Origin: Alphaproteobacteria bacterium | GTDB lineage: Bacteria > Pseudomonadota > Alphaproteobacteria > Sphingomonadales > Sphingomonadaceae | NCBI GenBank assembly: GCA_028869975.1 | Contig: JAGWQR010000349.1 | Coordinates: 1-9,206 of the forward strand | Direction: 5' to 3' | DNA: 9,206 bases | In this document: positions 6,748 to 9,206 of the stretch, one piece after another | How the letters are laid out: each line of letters starts with the position of its first letter | Position numbering within the stretch: the first letter of the stretch is position 1 | The notes under the pieces: generated by a model | Seen by the model: only the letters and a program-made list of their open reading frames with translations | Told to the model about the DNA's origin: nothing | Database searches by the model: none | Made by a program: the position numbers and the translations under genes

Positions 6748-7737
6748 CTATTTATCAAGCACTTGATGAAAAAAATCGAACGTTGCATTGGTGGCCAGCA
6801 GTGTTGCCGCGCGAGTCTGGGCAGGCGAGCTACCGATAAAGCTATGGTTGACGCCGGGAATATAGATCGCTTTTACCGGTACTCCCGCAGCGCGCATCCT
6901 GGCTTCCGCTTCTTTCGATTGCGCCACAGGCACGGTCGTATCCGCCTCGCCGTGGATCATAAGGAATGGCGGGTTCCCTTTGTGAATATAGCTGACAGGG
7001 CTGGCTTCGGCGATCCGTTCCGCCGGGCAGGTTGCAGGTTGGCAATGCAGGAACTGGTTTTCGGCATAGCCCACTTTCGGATTCGTGCTTTGACGTGCCA
7101 TCAGCGGCGCCATATCAAAAACGCCATACCAGGTCACAGCCGCCTGTACACATTCCGAGCCTTGCGGCGCATTCTTGTCAACGTCAAAACCCCGATAGCC
7201 GCACGACAGCGCCGCAAGCGCCGTCAGATGCCCTCCGGCTGATCCACCCCATAACCCGACCCGCTGCGGATCGATACCATAACGCGCCGCATGGCCCTTG
7301 AGAAAACGCAGAGCGGCCCGTGCGTCCTGAATCTGCGCGGGGAAAGGTGCTTCACCAGACAAACGATATTCAAGCGATGCCACGACGAAGCCCTCGGACG
7401 CCAGACGGGCCAGCACATTGGGAAAATCGGTGAGTGCACCGGAATGCCGGGTATGCCCCATAAGCCAGCCACCGCCATGGATATACAGGATCAATGGCTT
7501 AGGTCTGACTGATTTGGGGGGCGTGTAAATATCGACAATCAGGGGTCGATACCCGGGTAAAACTGAATAGACTACATCGGCATGGCCGGTCACGCCGCCA
7601 GGAAAATGATTGATTCGTTCCGGATAACGATCCTCAAGTACAGGTTTATCGGCAACCGGAAAAATACGCTCGCGCGCGCTCACAGGCGTAGCACCAAGCC
7701 CTGCGAGCGCCAGCAGTGATACACAGATTTTGTTCAT
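6748..7737 (-). CDS. Secreted alpha/beta-hydrolase esterase (BD-FAE / acetyl-esterase-like)
   Basis: A 329-residue esterase of the hormone-sensitive-lipase / BD-FAE-like alpha/beta-hydrolase group, probably periplasmic. Residues 1-21 form a signal peptide ending V-S-A, with no lipobox. The oxyanion motif H-G-G-G-W is at 87-91, the nucleophile elbow G-G-S-A-G-G-H at 164-170 (Ser166), and the remaining triad members are Asp266 (H-G-E-A-D) and His298 (G-V-N-H-S-F). Cysteines 179, 196, 232 and 237 could form disulphides, consistent with export. The ATG at 7737 overlaps the dehydratase stop as TAATG, with AAGGAG 7 nt before it, so translation is probably coupled. Placed between shikimate-pathway genes, its substrate may be an ester of shikimate or quinate, for example a hydroxycinnamoyl ester such as chlorogenate. 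That is inference; lactonase or acetyl-esterase activity remains possible. Confidence 0.85.
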   Translation of the reverse strand: MNKICVSLLALAGLGATPVSARERIFPVADKPVLEDRYPERINHFPGGVTGHADVVYSVLPGYRPLIVDIYTPPKSVRPKPLILYIHGGGWLMGHTRHSGALTDFPNVLARLASEGFVVASLEYRLSGEAPFPAQIQDARAALRFLKGHAARYGIDPQRVGLWGGSAGGHLTALAALSCGYRGFDVDKNAPQGSECVQAAVTWYGVFDMAPLMARQSTNPKVGYAENQFLHCQPATCPAERIAEASPVSYIHKGNPPFLMIHGEADTTVPVAQSKEAEARMRAAGVPVKAIYIPGVNHSFIGSSPAQTRAATLLATNATFDFFHQVLDK

Positions 7738-9206
7738 TATCCTTCTCCTTGTTCTGTCCCGGCCTTGTAGCGCGATTGTGCAGCCAGCCGGATGGTTGCA
7801 TTCGCCGCACCATAAGCTTGATAGTCGCGGCGTTCGACGACCTCAAAAAAGATGCGCTTGCCGAAGGCGCGTGTGTAAAACTGAAAATATTCGGCGTCGC
7901 CATCACGATCATAGAGGATATTGCCCGTGCGCAGGGACGCAAGCAATCCCGCATCAAGACCGAATCGCGCCTCGACATCTTCATAATAATTTTCAGGGAT
8001 TGGCAACATGTCCAGTCCGTTACGTTCGGCGGCGGCGGCGGCGGCAAAAATATCGTCGCAGGTAAAAGCGATATGCTGCACCCCAGCACCCAGATAATTA
8101 TGCAGGAAGCGAGATGACAATGTATCCTGCCCCAGAGCGCCGTTGAGCGTGATCCGCAGCGCCTTGTCAGGTGATTCAACCGCCTGAGAGAGCACTAGGC
8201 CGAGCGGATCGGCAATCTCTACTTGCGGGGTTTTGGACACATCGAACAACGTAATATAATACAGCAGCCAGCTCAGAAACTCATGATAGCGCATGGTCTG
8301 TGCAACATGATCCACGCCGCGCAGACCCAACGGCGTCGTCGGCATTTCCGCATCCAGCGGCATAAATTCATGGCCCCAGACATGCGCTTCATCTCCGGCC
8401 GGGAGAAAATAAATCAGGCTGCCACCCACGCCCTGCACGGCGGGAATCTGAAGTTCGTCAGGCCCGACCGCTTGTGTGAAATGCGGAATGTCGAGCGCCT
8501 CGGCACGATGCAGCGCAAGCGGCACATCCTGCACCGAGAGGCCGATCGCGCAGACCGATCCGCCATGCACTTCATCAAAACTATGAGCGAAACCTTCCGG
8601 CTCGCAATTGATAACGATATTGATGCCGCCCTGCTGCCAGCGCGTGACCGCCTTGTGAATATGCTGACCGGTGCGCGTAAACCCCAGACCACGCAGAATT
8701 GCCGTCAGTGCAATCGCTTCATCTCCGGTCGCGGCAAATTCGATAAACGCAATCCCGCTCACTGCTGCCTTGGGCGGCAAGCGCATTGCGATCGATTGCT
8801 CCGGGATTGAATCAACCATCACCCGCAGTGCCCGGACGCCATCAGTCGCGACACCCGTCGCCGAACCTTCCCGGAAACGATCATTGAATATTTCCAGCGA
8901 CCAATAGCCCTGATAGCCGATGCGACTGACGGCTTCGGCCCATTCAGTCAGTGCAAAATCCCCCTGACCCGGCATACAGCGGAAATGTCGCGACCAGTAA
9001 AGCGGGTCCATATCGAGCAGAGGCGCATCCGCAACCTGAATGATGAAGAGCTTTTCAGCGCGAATATCAAGAATGCTCGATGACGGCACCCGCCGTGACA
9101 AGGAATGAAAGCTGTCCAGAATCAGGCCAATATTGGGATGATTGACATCGCGCACCAGCCCCCATGCATCGCGATGATCGTTAACATGCCGGCCCCAGGC
9201 CAGCGC
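7737..9206 (-). CDS. 3-Dehydroshikimate dehydratase with C-terminal HPPD-like domain (QuiC/QsuB type), 5'-truncated
   Basis: Converts 3-dehydroshikimate to protocatechuate in the cytoplasm. The frame is open to the right edge; 489 residues are present. The window begins A-L-A-W-G-R-H-V-N-D, probably just after the first metal-binding Glu of the N-terminal sugar-phosphate-isomerase-like barrel. Counting from the first codon, Asp31 (I-L-D-S-F-H), Gln57 (I-I-Q-V-A-D) and Glu105 (S-L-E-I-F-N-D) are the other metal ligands. Adding 134 gives 165, 191 and 239, the positions I recall for Pseudomonas putida QuiC1, so about 134 residues are missing and the whole would be near 620, normal for the fused form. 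From about residue 150 comes a vicinal-oxygen-chelate, 4-hydroxyphenylpyruvate-dioxygenase-like domain with His300 (V-D-H-V-A), His378 (V-Q-H-I-A-F) and Glu455 (F-F-E-V-V-E-R), the full facial triad. The GTG at 9155 is internal, not the start. The stop TAA overlaps the esterase ATG. Confidence 0.93.
   Translation of the reverse strand, partial: ALAWGRHVNDHRDAWGLVRDVNHPNIGLILDSFHSLSRRVPSSSILDIRAEKLFIIQVADAPLLDMDPLYWSRHFRCMPGQGDFALTEWAEAVSRIGYQGYWSLEIFNDRFREGSATGVATDGVRALRVMVDSIPEQSIAMRLPPKAAVSGIAFIEFAATGDEAIALTAILRGLGFTRTGQHIHKAVTRWQQGGINIVINCEPEGFAHSFDEVHGGSVCAIGLSVQDVPLALHRAEALDIPHFTQAVGPDELQIPAVQGVGGSLIYFLPAGDEAHVWGHEFMPLDAEMPTTPLGLRGVDHVAQTMRYHEFLSWLLYYITLFDVSKTPQVEIADPLGLVLSQAVESPDKALRITLNGALGQDTLSSRFLHNYLGAGVQHIAFTCDDIFAAAAAAERNGLDMLPIPENYYEDVEARFGLDAGLLASLRTGNILYDRDGDAEYFQFYTRAFGKRIFFEVVERRDYQAYGAANATIRLAAQSRYKAGTEQGEG
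8027..8045. repeat. short CGG/GCC trinucleotide repeat inside the dehydratase gene
   Basis: Six CGG units plus one base run from 8027 to 8045. On the coding strand they are six GCC codons in a row, giving an alanine run in the HPPD-like domain just after C-D-D-I-F. The repeat keeps the reading frame, and whole-unit gain or loss would only change the number of alanines. Confidence 0.8.

Noticed and set aside
6754..6767. Palindrome ATCAAGCACTTGAT near the end of the esterase gene, considered as operator or terminator
   Set aside because: It encodes the last residues of the esterase, is not followed by a T-run on the - strand, and does not match the receptor-promoter palindrome; a 14-bp palindrome can occur by chance.
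6313..7242. 309-residue open frame on the + strand
   Set aside because: Spans the regulator and esterase genes in antisense, and both of those have clear family motifs; Arg-rich product with no domain.
7646..8179. 177-residue open frame on the - strand
   Set aside because: Overlaps the dehydratase/esterase junction in another frame; the genuine frames carry catalytic motifs and this one does not.
9153..9155. GTG as the start of the dehydratase
   Set aside because: The frame stays open to the window edge and the upstream residues match the conserved barrel of QuiC-type enzymes.

Overview
The window looks like part of the chromosome of an alphaproteobacterial sphingomonad (Sphingobium / Novosphingobium / Sphingomonas type). 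The grounds are a partial protein at the left edge that closely matches, from memory, the LigI 2-pyrone-4,6-dicarboxylate hydrolase of Sphingobium sp. SYK-6; a long Caulobacter/sphingomonad-style TonB-dependent receptor with an EIVVTGS segment just after its signal peptide; and GC-rich coding sequence. There are seven protein genes, two of them cut by the window edges. No RNA gene, insertion sequence or CRISPR array was seen, and no gap between genes exceeds about 80 bp.

Layout. On the + strand, 1-804 is the 3' part of ligI. Everything else lies on the - strand. Read in the direction of transcription (right to left) it is: a 3-dehydroshikimate dehydratase of the two-domain QuiC/QsuB type (5' end cut off at the right edge); a secreted alpha/beta-hydrolase esterase whose ATG overlaps the dehydratase stop (TAATG); a TetR-family regulator; an MFS transporter of the aromatic-acid:H+ symporter kind; an 81-bp gap with a consensus -35 box overlapped by palindromes; a TonB-dependent outer-membrane receptor; a strong stem-loop; and a shikimate/quinate dehydrogenase resembling the catabolic QsuD type. 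This last gene converges on ligI, with a small hairpin between them.

How the genes fit together (inference from families and context). The receptor would bring a substrate through the outer membrane, the exported esterase would cleave an ester in the periplasm, and the MFS protein would import the released acid. The dehydrogenase would oxidise shikimate to 3-dehydroshikimate (or quinate to 3-dehydroquinate), and the dehydratase would aromatise 3-dehydroshikimate to protocatechuate. LigI acts later, in the protocatechuate 4,5-cleavage pathway. The region therefore reads as a hydroaromatic-acid (shikimate/quinate, possibly supplied as plant esters) catabolic locus joined to the lig pathway. No 3-dehydroquinate dehydratase is in the window, so shikimate to protocatechuate is the only route complete here. 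The most interesting parts are the combination of TonB receptor and periplasmic esterase with the shikimate pathway, and the operator-like palindromes placed inside the receptor promoter.
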